Assembly: GCA_024234635.1 (NCBI GenBank)
Contig: JACKNX010000032.1
Coordinates: 1-31,091, forward strand
Direction: 5' to 3'
DNA length: 31,091 nt
Source: Pseudomonadales bacterium
Lineage (GTDB): Bacteria > Pseudomonadota > Gammaproteobacteria > Pseudomonadales > Azotimanducaceae
Shown one piece after another: positions 16,473-24,141 of the stretch. Numbering within the stretch: position 1 is the first letter of the stretch; every line of letters starts with the position of its first letter. A model generated the notes under the pieces. The model searched no databases, had not been told where the DNA came from, and was given only the letters and a program-made list of their open reading frames with translations. The position numbers were made by a program, and so were the translations under genes.

Positions 16473-17351
16473 ATGAAATTTGGTGTCAGTCTGTTTCCCA
16501 CCGATACGAGTGCCCGGCCCGATGTGGTGGCGCGTGAGGCGGAAAACCGCGGTTTTCATGCCTTCTGGGTATCGGAGCATTCCCACATGCCTGTCAGCAC
16601 CCGGTTTCCCATGGCGGATACCGTGCCCAGAGAATACTCGTCGATGCTCGATCCGTTCGTCGCTTTGTCATTGGCGGCGGGTGCGACAACACGCATTCTG
16701 CTCGGTACCGCCATCGTGATCCTGCCGCAGCACGATCCCATCAACTGTGCCAAGGCGGTGGCGACGCTCGATCTGGTGTCGGGCGGACGCGTACTGTTTG
16801 GCATCGGCGCCGGCTGGAACGAGCCGGAGCTGCGCAATCACCGTACGGAACCATCGACCCGTTTTCGGCTGATGCGCGAACGCGTGGAAGCGATGAAGGC
16901 GTTGTGGACGAACGAGGTGGCAGGCTATGACGGCGAATTCGTGCGCATCGAGCCGAGCTGGCAGTGGCCCAAGCCCGTGCAGAAGCCGCATCCGCCCATA
17001 TTTGTCGCGGGCGCGAGCCCCAACGTGATTCGTCGCGTAGCCAGCTACGGGGACGGCTGGTTGCCGGTCGTGGTGCCCCAGGCGAGCGACATCACCCCGG
17101 GGCGCATGACGCCGCTGGCGGAACTCAGGGACATGGTGCCGCGCATGCGCGAACTGGCGGCGGAGAAGGGCAGACCGGCGCCGCGGGTTGTCGTGTCGGG
17201 TTACTTCGATGCCGAGGCGCACGCCGTTTATGAGGCGCTCGGCGTGGAGAGTCTGACCTTCCGCCTGCCGTCCGCGGATTTTGATACCGTGCGCCAGGCG
17301 ATGGATGCAGCGCAGGCGCAACTGAAAGAAGCCGGAATTTCCCTGACTTGA
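16473..17351 (+). CDS. LLM-class flavin/F420-dependent oxidoreductase (TIGR03619-like)
   Basis: A 292-residue luciferase-like monooxygenase superfamily protein. ATG 16473 is chosen for AAGGAGAG just upstream; the open frame runs further back without family sequence. It shows the TIM-barrel pattern KFGVSLFPTDT, AENRGFHAFWVSEH, LSLAAGATTRILLGTAIVILP, the long ATLDLVSGGRVLFGIGAGWNEPE, RRVASYGDGWLP and the C-terminal LESLTFRLPS-like strand (VESLTFRLPS). This matches the group annotated as F420-dependent LLM oxidoreductases. In proteobacteria FMN is as likely a cofactor. The substrate is unknown. It is divergent from the phosphate transporter and convergent with the TonB-dependent receptor. Confidence 0.9.
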   Translation: MKFGVSLFPTDTSARPDVVAREAENRGFHAFWVSEHSHMPVSTRFPMADTVPREYSSMLDPFVALSLAAGATTRILLGTAIVILPQHDPINCAKAVATLDLVSGGRVLFGIGAGWNEPELRNHRTEPSTRFRLMRERVEAMKALWTNEVAGYDGEFVRIEPSWQWPKPVQKPHPPIFVAGASPNVIRRVASYGDGWLPVVVPQASDITPGRMTPLAELRDMVPRMRELAAEKGRPAPRVVVSGYFDAEAHAVYEALGVESLTFRLPSADFDTVRQAMDAAQAQLKEAGISLT

Positions 17352-17359
17352 AATGAAAC

Positions 17360-17411
17360 GGGCCGGCGAATGCCGGCCCGGATTCGACAAGGGCACGAAC
17401 GCGTCGTGCCC
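17360..17411. terminator. Pair of hairpins between convergent genes
   Basis: Two perfect 8-bp stems lie between the LLM oxidoreductase (+) and the TonB receptor (-): GGGCCGGC/GCCGGCCC with a 4-base loop at 17360-17379, and GGGCACGA/TCGTGCCC with a 5-base loop at 17391-17411. They probably act as a bidirectional terminator pair. No long T-run is present. Confidence 0.6.
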
Positions 17412-17418
17412 GTACCGG

Positions 17419-20001
17419 TCACATCTTCAGACCCATCTCCAGGCCCCACTGCAGTGGCGCGCCGTACATGGTGAAGTTCCAGAGGTTGCCCACCGAGTTG
17501 GCGGACACGCGGTACTCCTCGTTCAGCAGGTTCTTGCCGTACACGGTGAGGTAGTAGCGGTCCTGCGCATCACGATAGGTGATGTTGGCATTGACCAGTA
17601 CGCGGTCTTCGAACTGCGTGAAAGTGGGCTGACGAACGACACCGTTGTTGGCGGCATTTTCGTCCAGCGGGCTCATTTCGAACTCGGACTGGTAATGGCC
17701 GCTGACACCGAAGGTGACACTGGCGCCCGTTGACAGGTTCAGGTCATACAGCAACTCCACGCCAAACTGCCATTCCGGCGCAAAGGGAATGTCGAGGCTG
17801 GTCAGGTCCAGGGTGCCGATGGTGTCGTTCACGAAGAAGTCGAACTTCGTGTATTCCGCATCCAGCCAGCTGCCGTTTGCCTTGAGTTGCAGGCTGTCGG
17901 TCAGGAGCCAGGTGGTTTCGATTTCGATCCCCTTCGACTCGGATTCACCGGCGTTCAGGGTAATGGTCTCCTGACCCGGTGTGCCATCAGCGTCGGTGAA
18001 GCGGAATACCTGATTGCGCTGCAGGTCCTTGAACTGGGTGAAGAACACCGCAGCGTTCAGGCGCAGCCGGTTGTCCAGCAGGTCACCCTTGTAGCCCACC
18101 TCGAAGTTTGTGTTGGTCTCCGGGTTGTAGGGACGGCAGGTGATGAGCTGCGAACACGTTTCGGCGAAGCCGCCGGCGAGGAAGCCGGTGGATACGCTGA
18201 AGTAGGTCATCTGCTTGTCGTCGATCTGGAAGTCCAGCACACCCCGCCAGGTCAGTTCGTCCCAGCTCTTCTTGGTATCCACGATGAATGCGTAGGCCGA
18301 GTCTGGCAGGGGAATATCACGCTGACTGATTTCCGCACCCGTGATACCGGCGCGGCTGACACGGCCGGAGCCGACGTCGATACAGTTCGTGGCGAGATCG
18401 AGCGGCTGGTTGGGGTCTGCCGGTCGGGCATCGAACAGTTCGGTGAACTGGTTGCAGGGGCCACCACCACCGGTCGGCTTGTAGAACTCCTTCTCGTCCT
18501 TGGTCCAGCGCAGACCGGCCGTGAAGCGGAACCGCTCCGCGAAGTCGATGCTGCCGTCGAAGTAGAAGGCGAGCGATTCGCGATCCTGTTCCACGCGTCC
18601 TGCGCCCGGATCACCGGTCAGATTTCGCAGGTTGTAGAAGTTCAGGAAACCCCGGTCATCCACACCGCCGGTGGGGAACAGACCCGTCAACCCGACCGTG
18701 GAGTAGGCACGGAAATCCAGGTCGTCGGTTGCGTACGCACCGCCAACGATGAAGTTGAAGGGACCATCAAATTCGGACTGCAGACGCAGCTCCTGCTGGA
18801 ACTGCTCCCGCTCCAGGTTCCGGGTGGCGTCGAACAGCGATACGAACGCTTCGCCCGTGTAAGTGCTCGGCAGCGTTTCCGTCTGCTTGCGAAGGCCCGT
18901 GATCGACTTGATGGAGTACTGGTCGAGAGACAGTTCCTGGTTCAGGTAGAAGCCATTCACGTTGACGCGGTGGCCGTCCCGGATGTTGATTCCATTCCCC
19001 TGCTGGCTCATGCCGGTGCTGAAGGGATCGCCGTGACCTGCTTCGTGAATGCCCGGAAAGCCCAGCAGCGGCAGCAGGAAGCCCTCGTTCGCGGGGGTCT
19101 CGTTGATACCGGGTGGGGAGTCGGAATTGTCATCCACGGCTTCGTAGATGAAGTAGGCCTCGTAGTTCTCGGTGGGCTGCCACAGCAGTTTGACCTTGCC
19201 GGCAAAGGTCTCCTTGCCGCCAAGCCGCTCGCCGGCCCCCTTTGTGGGCACGCCCGTCAATTCCGGTGGCAGCAGGTTCTCGATGCCGGTGTAGATCGGC
19301 GAATTCGGGAACGTTGCCGTGTCCTTGTCATTCGTGTAGTAGCCGTCTTCCTGCGTGTACGTGCCGGCAAACCGCAGACCCAGTTTTCCTTCGATCAGGG
19401 GAATGTCCACGGCCGCCTGCAGCTTCTTGGTCCCTGCGCCGCCGTCGTAGCCGCCGAAGCCGGCGCGAATGTCAGCGCCGAACTCTTCCAGGTCCGGGCG
19501 GATGGTGGTGATGGCGATCATGCCCCCGGTACTGTTCTTGCCGAACAGCGTGCCCTGCGGGCCGCGGTAGATCTCCACCTGCTGGATGTCATACAGCTCC
19601 ACCAGCTGCGTCTGCACATGATTGAGCGCAAATTCGTCGATCATGATACCGACGCTCGGATCCTGCGTGGTGAGGATCGAAATGGTCCCCGTGCCCCGGA
19701 TACCGCCGGCCAGCGCGTTGAAACCGGTCTGGTTGGTGAGCGTGACGTTCGGCGACAGGTCCGCGACAGCGCGGATGTCGTTGGCGAACGAACGGTTGAT
19801 GGCGTCGGCGGTGATGGTGGAAATAGCGATTGGCGTGTCCTGCTGACCTGCCTCCCGCTTGGTGCCCGTCACCACGATCTCTTCCAGCATCGCGCCCTGT
19901 TTGTCCTCGGCAGCATTCGCGGATAGTGCAAATGCCACGGAGACGGACAGCACGGACAACGGAAAACGGCGTCGCCTGCCGGCGACCGGTTGCGTACCCA
20001 T
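17419..20001 (-). CDS. TonB-dependent outer-membrane receptor
   Basis: An 860-residue receptor for active uptake across the outer membrane. ATG 20001 has GGGGGAGAG upstream. Residues 1-31 are a signal peptide (basic RRRR, hydrophobic core, ANA before EDK). A TonB-box-like EEIVVTGTKRE lies near 40-50. The plug shows TPIAISTITADAI, GIRGTGTIS, VYDDGV-like IMIDEFAL and the hallmark VEIYRGPQGTLFGKNSTGG. The remainder is a long beta-barrel region with many extracellular-loop insertions, ending in a TBDR-like tail (NFTMYGAPLQWGLEM). Length and architecture fit receptors for larger organic compounds of unknown identity rather than classical siderophore receptors. No FecR-type regulator is next to it. 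The gene is beside catabolic oxidoreductases, which suggests uptake of their substrate. Confidence 0.95.
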   Translation of the reverse strand: MGTQPVAGRRRRFPLSVLSVSVAFALSANAAEDKQGAMLEEIVVTGTKREAGQQDTPIAISTITADAINRSFANDIRAVADLSPNVTLTNQTGFNALAGGIRGTGTISILTTQDPSVGIMIDEFALNHVQTQLVELYDIQQVEIYRGPQGTLFGKNSTGGMIAITTIRPDLEEFGADIRAGFGGYDGGAGTKKLQAAVDIPLIEGKLGLRFAGTYTQEDGYYTNDKDTATFPNSPIYTGIENLLPPELTGVPTKGAGERLGGKETFAGKVKLLWQPTENYEAYFIYEAVDDNSDSPPGINETPANEGFLLPLLGFPGIHEAGHGDPFSTGMSQQGNGINIRDGHRVNVNGFYLNQELSLDQYSIKSITGLRKQTETLPSTYTGEAFVSLFDATRNLEREQFQQELRLQSEFDGPFNFIVGGAYATDDLDFRAYSTVGLTGLFPTGGVDDRGFLNFYNLRNLTGDPGAGRVEQDRESLAFYFDGSIDFAERFRFTAGLRWTKDEKEFYKPTGGGGPCNQFTELFDARPADPNQPLDLATNCIDVGSGRVSRAGITGAEISQRDIPLPDSAYAFIVDTKKSWDELTWRGVLDFQIDDKQMTYFSVSTGFLAGGFAETCSQLITCRPYNPETNTNFEVGYKGDLLDNRLRLNAAVFFTQFKDLQRNQVFRFTDADGTPGQETITLNAGESESKGIEIETTWLLTDSLQLKANGSWLDAEYTKFDFFVNDTIGTLDLTSLDIPFAPEWQFGVELLYDLNLSTGASVTFGVSGHYQSEFEMSPLDENAANNGVVRQPTFTQFEDRVLVNANITYRDAQDRYYLTVYGKNLLNEEYRVSANSVGNLWNFTMYGAPLQWGLEMGLKM

Positions 20002-20182
20002 GAGTTCTCTCCCCCTTGAAGGTGTTGCGTCCCTCGCGCCTCGGGACTGCCCTGCGGGTACCGACTGCGTACTTCCGGCCCGTTTTTAGAATCCGTCAGG
20101 CGCGACGGTTTTAATCGTAACCCGATATTCGCCCTTGTGACAGCGTGATAACGCGTGAATGGCGGGTGCCTGCGGCGGTCAT

Positions 20183-21028
20183 TCAGCGGCGTCGCGTCGC
20201 GCTGACGGATTCCGCCCACAGCCGTGCATCGTGGGAGGCAAGCCAGCGGAAGGCGTTGTTGAGCAGCCGCCGGTAATCCGGGCTGTCATACGCAAGTGGA
20301 CTGTCACCCACGTCCGAGACGATGACCGGACAGCGTCGTGCCGCATTGGCCCAGACGATGAGGTTGCTGCCGGGGGGGTGTTGCCAGCTGGCCCGTTCCT
20401 CGGCGCTCGCCAGCGGCGGCGGCGTAAAGTTCGCCTGCACAAAATCGTAGTCGCCGCGCAGCAGGGGCAGCACGTGCGCCTCGAATTCCGGAGTCTTGAG
20501 GTACAGCTCGTCGGTGATGTCGAGGCCGGATTCCAGCCCTTCCAGTACGGGGTGCCGGCCCTGTGGTACCAGCCTGATGGTGGCGCTTTCCAGCGGGCCG
20601 TGACCGCCCCGATAACCCGATCCCGGCACTGTCCTGCCATCCAGCTGGCCCTGGGACAGCATGAACGAGGAGCCGTGGATCTCCCGCCACACGGGCCAGA
20701 GCGGCCACGACACGGTGGCGTGATTGACCAGCAGCAGACCCTTGCCCGACTGCAGCAGGGCCTCGATGGCCTGCCGGTAGGGTTCAGGCGGGATGCCGGT
20801 GTCGTTGGCGCCGTCGTGCAGCAGACCCACGCCCGGTATGCCGCTCATGTCGTAGAAGAAAATGACATCCCAGGGGTCGACGTTCCCTGGCTGCAGCACG
20901 ACCTGCGCGGCAGGCTGCTGCACCAGCGTGGCATCGATGTCTGGCATGGCGTCGAGCATCGCCAGAAAGGCGTCGTGGTTGTAGTCATGTCCCTTGCTGA
21001 CTACCAGCACGCGTATTCGATCGTTCAT
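20183..21028 (-). CDS. ThuA-domain (trehalose-utilisation-like) protein
   Basis: A 281-residue protein from ATG 21028, preceded by GGGGAGAC. The ThuA glutamine-amidotransferase-like fold is suggested by RVLVVSKGHDYNHDAF near the N-terminus, DVIFFYDMSGIP, LLQSGKGLLLVNHATVSWP (the family's central strand-turn), GGHGPLE, HPVLEGLE and the late CPVIVSDVGDSPLAYDSPDYRRLLNNAFRWL. ThuA proteins are linked to sugar oxidation, but many family members occur in other catabolic loci with unknown reactions. It shares the TonB receptor's strand, with 181 bp between them. It is divergent from the MDR oxidoreductase at 21141. A sugar-specific role is not supported by the neighbours. Confidence 0.88.
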   Translation of the reverse strand: MNDRIRVLVVSKGHDYNHDAFLAMLDAMPDIDATLVQQPAAQVVLQPGNVDPWDVIFFYDMSGIPGVGLLHDGANDTGIPPEPYRQAIEALLQSGKGLLLVNHATVSWPLWPVWREIHGSSFMLSQGQLDGRTVPGSGYRGGHGPLESATIRLVPQGRHPVLEGLESGLDITDELYLKTPEFEAHVLPLLRGDYDFVQANFTPPPLASAEERASWQHPPGSNLIVWANAARRCPVIVSDVGDSPLAYDSPDYRRLLNNAFRWLASHDARLWAESVSATRRR

Positions 21029-21140
21029 CGGCCGTCTCCCCACGGTTGGTTGGCGAATACGGTATTCGTCGCGCCGCGTTACGCGGTTGCTGTCTGCATT
21101 GGTAGCATGTGCACTGACGGATACCGAAAGGAGAGAGCGT

Positions 21141-22160
21141 ATGCAAAACGAGCGGTCCAATCTACAGGTGCTGCTGGCCAGACATCCCGACGGGGTTGCC
21201 ACGGCGGCGGATTTCACGACGCGTGAGACTTCCCTGCCAGAGCCGGGCGAGGGAGAGCTGTTGATCGAAAGCCACTATGTCGGGCTGGATGCGGCCCTGC
21301 GACTGATCGTGCGGGACAGCGACGAGTTCCTGTTCCGCGTGCGGCCGGGCGACAGGGTGCACGGCAGCATTGCCGGTCGGGTGATTCAGTCGAACCACCC
21401 TGACTGGCACGTTGGAGATTTTGTCAGCGGTTCGCTGGGCGTGCAGCGATATGCGCTCAGTGACGGCTCGGGTCTCGAGCGCTGCGATACCACGCAGGCG
21501 CCGCTGTCGGCGTGGCTGGGTGGCTTTGGCGTGTCCGGCCTTACCGCGTACTTCGCGTTGTTCGATGTGTGCCGTCCGCAACCGGGGCAGACCGTACTGA
21601 TCACCGGCGCCGCGGGAGCGGTGGGGACGATGGCGGGGCAGTTCGCGAAAATGGCGGGTGCGCGTGTCATCGGCACGGCGGGCGATGACGACAAATGTCG
21701 CTGGCTGGTGGAGGAACTCGGCTATGACGTCGCCATCAACTATCGTCATGCGGGCTGGTTTGAACGGCTGAGGGAGGCAGCTCCGGAGCGCCTGGATGTG
21801 GTCTTCGACAACACGGGCGGAGACGTCATGAACCAGAGTCTGAAACTCATCGGCATGCATGGCACGGTGCTGCTGTGCGGGTCCACGTCGCAATACACCG
21901 AGGAGGCGATGCAGGGGCCGTCGAACTACATCTGGCTGGGTACGATGCGCGCGCGCCTTCAGGGCTTTGTGGTATTCGACTATGCCGCGCGTTACGCGGA
22001 AGCCAGGGCACGCATGGCAGGCTGGATTCGCGACGGCCGCCTCAAGCTGCCGGAAACCGCGGTCGAAGGCGATATCTCCGAGTTCGGGGCCGTGTTCGAA
22101 CAACTCTACCGCGGCGTCAACCGGGGCAAGATGCTGCTGAAACTGCCAGCGGCGGTGTAA
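21141..22160 (+). CDS. Zinc-independent MDR-family NADPH oxidoreductase (quinone/enone reductase-like)
   Basis: A 339-residue medium-chain dehydrogenase/reductase. ATG 21141 follows AAGGAGAGAGC; the open frame upstream is not family-like. Zinc ligands are not conserved. The nucleotide-binding motif is TGAAGAVG near 155-162, followed by KMAGARVIGTAGDDDKC. GGFGVSGLTAYFAL and VFDNTGGDVMNQSLKL are characteristic of the leukotriene-B4 dehydrogenase/prostaglandin-reductase/2-alkenal reductase branch. The likely reaction is NADPH-dependent reduction of an alpha,beta-unsaturated carbonyl. The C-terminal part (LQGFVVFDYAAR) fits the same branch. It is divergent from the ThuA gene and convergent with the SDR gene at 22203, and may act on an intermediate of the P450/SDR pathway. 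Confidence 0.92.
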   Translation: MQNERSNLQVLLARHPDGVATAADFTTRETSLPEPGEGELLIESHYVGLDAALRLIVRDSDEFLFRVRPGDRVHGSIAGRVIQSNHPDWHVGDFVSGSLGVQRYALSDGSGLERCDTTQAPLSAWLGGFGVSGLTAYFALFDVCRPQPGQTVLITGAAGAVGTMAGQFAKMAGARVIGTAGDDDKCRWLVEELGYDVAINYRHAGWFERLREAAPERLDVVFDNTGGDVMNQSLKLIGMHGTVLLCGSTSQYTEEAMQGPSNYIWLGTMRARLQGFVVFDYAARYAEARARMAGWIRDGRLKLPETAVEGDISEFGAVFEQLYRGVNRGKMLLKLPAAV

Positions 22161-22165
22161 TCGGC

Positions 22166-22190
22166 GCGCGGCGGCGGTTTGCCGCCGCGC
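22166..22190. terminator. Bidirectional terminator hairpin
   Basis: A perfect 10-bp stem (GCGCGGCGGC / GCCGCCGCGC) with a GGTTT loop separates the MDR gene (+) from the end of the P450/SDR operon (-). Confidence 0.65.
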
Positions 22191-22202
22191 CTCCCGAGCG
22201 TC

Positions 22203-22979
22203 TTATCCGGATATACGCTCGTGGGCCGCCTTGCGCGGTCCCAGAGTTACGGGAGAACCCACCCAGGCGCCGATGTTCTCGCCCGTTCTGCCGTCCCTGA
22301 ACAGTTCGATCATCAGCCCGGCGATGGCCTCCGCCGACATGACGGTTTTTGCCATCTCAGGTGGAAGCTGGCCGTCCGCGAACAGACCGCGCAGCATCGG
22401 AGTGTCGGTGGCGCCCATGCACAGACCGTTGACGCGGATGTTGTCCTTGGCAAGGTACTTGGCCCAGGCGTCCGTGAACCCGTTCAATGCCCACTTCGAG
22501 GCAGCGTAGAGATCGGTGTCGGGTGGATTGGTGCCATCACTGCGAGCGGGCAGCACGTAGTAGGTGGAGATGTTGACGATATCACCGCCACCGGCGGCCC
22601 GGATGAGTGGGACGCAGGCCCGGGACAGAAGCATCACACCCTTGAGATTGGTGTCCATGATCTCGTCCCAGTCCGCCAGCGCCTTGTCCCAGGAGTCCGT
22701 CACAGGGGACTTCTTCCACCTGCCGGCGTTGTTCACAAGTATGTGCACGCCGCCAAGAGCCGCCGCCGCCGCGACGACGCGCTCCACGTCCTCACGCTTT
22801 GAGACATCCGCCCGCAGGGCGTGGATATTGGACTCGCCACTGAACAGGGATTCGACCGATGCCTGCGTATCGAAGGCCACGACGGTGGCGCCTTCCGCGG
22901 CCAGACGGCGTGTGAAGGCTTCGCCCAGACCCTGGGCGGCGCCGCTGACGATGGCAACCTTGTTATCCAGCAGTGCCAT
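22203..22979 (-). CDS. Short-chain dehydrogenase/reductase (last gene of the P450 operon)
   Basis: A 258-residue classical-length SDR using NAD(P)H to interconvert an alcohol and ketone. GAAQGLG at 13-19 is the cofactor turn, NNAG begins at 83, and catalytic Tyr158 and Lys162 stand in LYAASKWALNG. The preceding Ser138 (NISTYY) is 20 residues from the Tyr rather than the usual 12-14, because of an inserted segment (PARSDGTNPPDTD). ATG 22979 has GGGAGG about eight bases upstream. The gene starts two bases after the stop of a paralogous SDR, with which it shares CMGATD near the substrate loop. It probably oxidises a hydroxyl introduced by the operon's P450s. Confidence 0.92.
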   Translation of the reverse strand: MALLDNKVAIVSGAAQGLGEAFTRRLAAEGATVVAFDTQASVESLFSGESNIHALRADVSKREDVERVVAAAAALGGVHILVNNAGRWKKSPVTDSWDKALADWDEIMDTNLKGVMLLSRACVPLIRAAGGGDIVNISTYYVLPARSDGTNPPDTDLYAASKWALNGFTDAWAKYLAKDNIRVNGLCMGATDTPMLRGLFADGQLPPEMAKTVMSAEAIAGLMIELFRDGRTGENIGAWVGSPVTLGPRKAAHERISG

Positions 22980-22981
22980 GG

Positions 22982-23875
22982 TCAGGCCCTCCCTTGGCTG
23001 TTGGCGGGATTGATGGACGAGGCCAGGATGTATTTGTCGGGCAACGGCGGTTCCAGTTTGACAGGGCGGCCCACGCAGAAATTGAGGTTCTGCGCGGTGC
23101 GGCCAGTGGGGCCTTCCTTGAGCAGGTCGATCAGTGCGCGCGCATTGTCCTCCGCGCGCATCCAGGAGGCTTCCTCCTCCGGCGACGGATTGAAGTTGTG
23201 GAAGGAGCGCAGCATGTACGAGTCGGTTGCGCCCATGCAGAATGCGTTTACACGGATGTTGTGCGGACGGAGTGCCTTTGCCCATGCGAACAGCAGTCCG
23301 TTCAGCCCCCACTTGGCCGCATCGTACAGGTCCATGATTTCGCCGCCGCCGGTCGGCCGGGGGCCATTTTCCGGGTGTTTCCAGGGGCAGGTCGGCAGGT
23401 TGGGGCAGATGACGTTGGGTGCGCCGCACGTCACCATGTGGTCGGTGGCGATATTGACTATGTCGCCGCCGGTACCCTGTTCCAGCATGATCGGAATGAC
23501 CGCCCGTCCGAAAAGATATTCACCCTTCAGGTTGGTACCGACAATGCGGTCGTAGTCCGCCAGCGATTTATCGAGGTCGTCGTCGGCGACACTGGCGCCC
23601 CACACGCCGGCATTGCTGATGAGGATGTCGATGCTGCCGAAGGCCTCCCGTGTACCATCCACCACGCGGCGTACGTCGGCGGGGTTGGCGACGTCGGCGC
23701 GAAAGCCGATGGCGCCGGCACCCAGTGTCTCCAGTTCCTGCGGCAGGGCGTCGATGTCCTCGCGTATGTCGCAGACGGCAACGTTGACGCCTTCCAGCGC
23801 AAGTGCTTTCGCGTATGCGTTGCCAAGGCCCACGGCAGCGCCGGTGACGATGGCGTTCTTGCCTCGAAGTGACAT
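22982..23875 (-). CDS. Short-chain dehydrogenase/reductase with a Cys-containing insertion
   Basis: A 297-residue SDR. Two starts are possible: ATG 23881, which overlaps the ferredoxin stop as ATGA, or ATG 23875. I choose 23875 because GGAGGA ends six bases before it. The cofactor turn is GAAVGLG (12-18), with SNAG near 87. Catalytic Tyr184 and Lys188 are in LYDAAKWGLNG. The usual catalytic Ser is replaced: the strand ends NIATDH (Ala143/Thr144). About 40 residues separate it from the Tyr, including an insertion with Cys150, Cys157 and Cys163 and several prolines. It is paralogous to the next SDR and shares CMGATD. The likely substrate is a bulky secondary alcohol. Confidence 0.9.
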   Translation of the reverse strand: MSLRGKNAIVTGAAVGLGNAYAKALALEGVNVAVCDIREDIDALPQELETLGAGAIGFRADVANPADVRRVVDGTREAFGSIDILISNAGVWGASVADDDLDKSLADYDRIVGTNLKGEYLFGRAVIPIMLEQGTGGDIVNIATDHMVTCGAPNVICPNLPTCPWKHPENGPRPTGGGEIMDLYDAAKWGLNGLLFAWAKALRPHNIRVNAFCMGATDSYMLRSFHNFNPSPEEEASWMRAEDNARALIDLLKEGPTGRTAQNLNFCVGRPVKLEPPLPDKYILASSINPANSQGRA

Positions 23876-23877
23876 GC

Positions 23878-24075
23878 TCATTCCTCCACGATGATGGCGG
23901 ACGCGGGGCAGACGACTGCCGCCTCGCGTGCGTGCCTGATCAGTTCCGGCGTGTCGAGCTCACGGGCGAGCAGGGTAGGCTCGCCGTTGTCGTTCATGCG
24001 GAACAGTTCCGGATGGTTGTAATAACACTCGCCCGCACGTATGCAGGTGTCGAGGTCGATGCGTACTTTTGCCAA
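23878..24075 (-). CDS. P450-type [3Fe-4S]/[4Fe-4S] ferredoxin, 65 residues
   Basis: A small ferredoxin starting at TTG 24075, with GGGGGA seven bases upstream; there is no ATG in the right place. Cluster ligands are Cys11, Cys17 and Cys56 (CxxAGEC and VCPAS), with Ala14 in the position of the fourth ligand. This is the CxxXxxC...CP arrangement typical of single-cluster ferredoxins that serve P450s in actinobacteria and proteobacteria. It should carry electrons to the P450s of this operon. It lies 66 bp after the P450 stop, with a hairpin between, and overlaps the alternative ATG of the next SDR by four bases. No ferredoxin reductase gene is in the window. Confidence 0.95.
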   Translation of the reverse strand: MAKVRIDLDTCIRAGECYYNHPELFRMNDNGEPTLLARELDTPELIRHAREAAVVCPASAIIVEE

Positions 24076-24092
24076 GGTTGCTTCCCCCTGTG

Positions 24093-24123
24093 GCGTGACA
24101 CGGCCACGGGCGTCGTGTCACGC
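24093..24123 (-). other. Intercistronic hairpin between P450 and ferredoxin genes
   Basis: A perfect 10-bp stem (GCGTGACACG / CGTGTCACGC) with an 11-base loop occupies the P450-ferredoxin gap. There is no T-run on the minus strand. It may stabilise or process the mRNA and set the P450:ferredoxin ratio; partial termination is possible. Confidence 0.5.
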
Positions 24124-24141
24124 AGTTTCCGGCTCATGTCA

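Noticed and set aside
17887..19926. Plus-strand open frame of 679 codons opposite the TonB receptor
   Set aside because: The minus strand encodes a complete receptor with signal peptide and plug motifs; the plus frame shows no domain and no Shine-Dalgarno.
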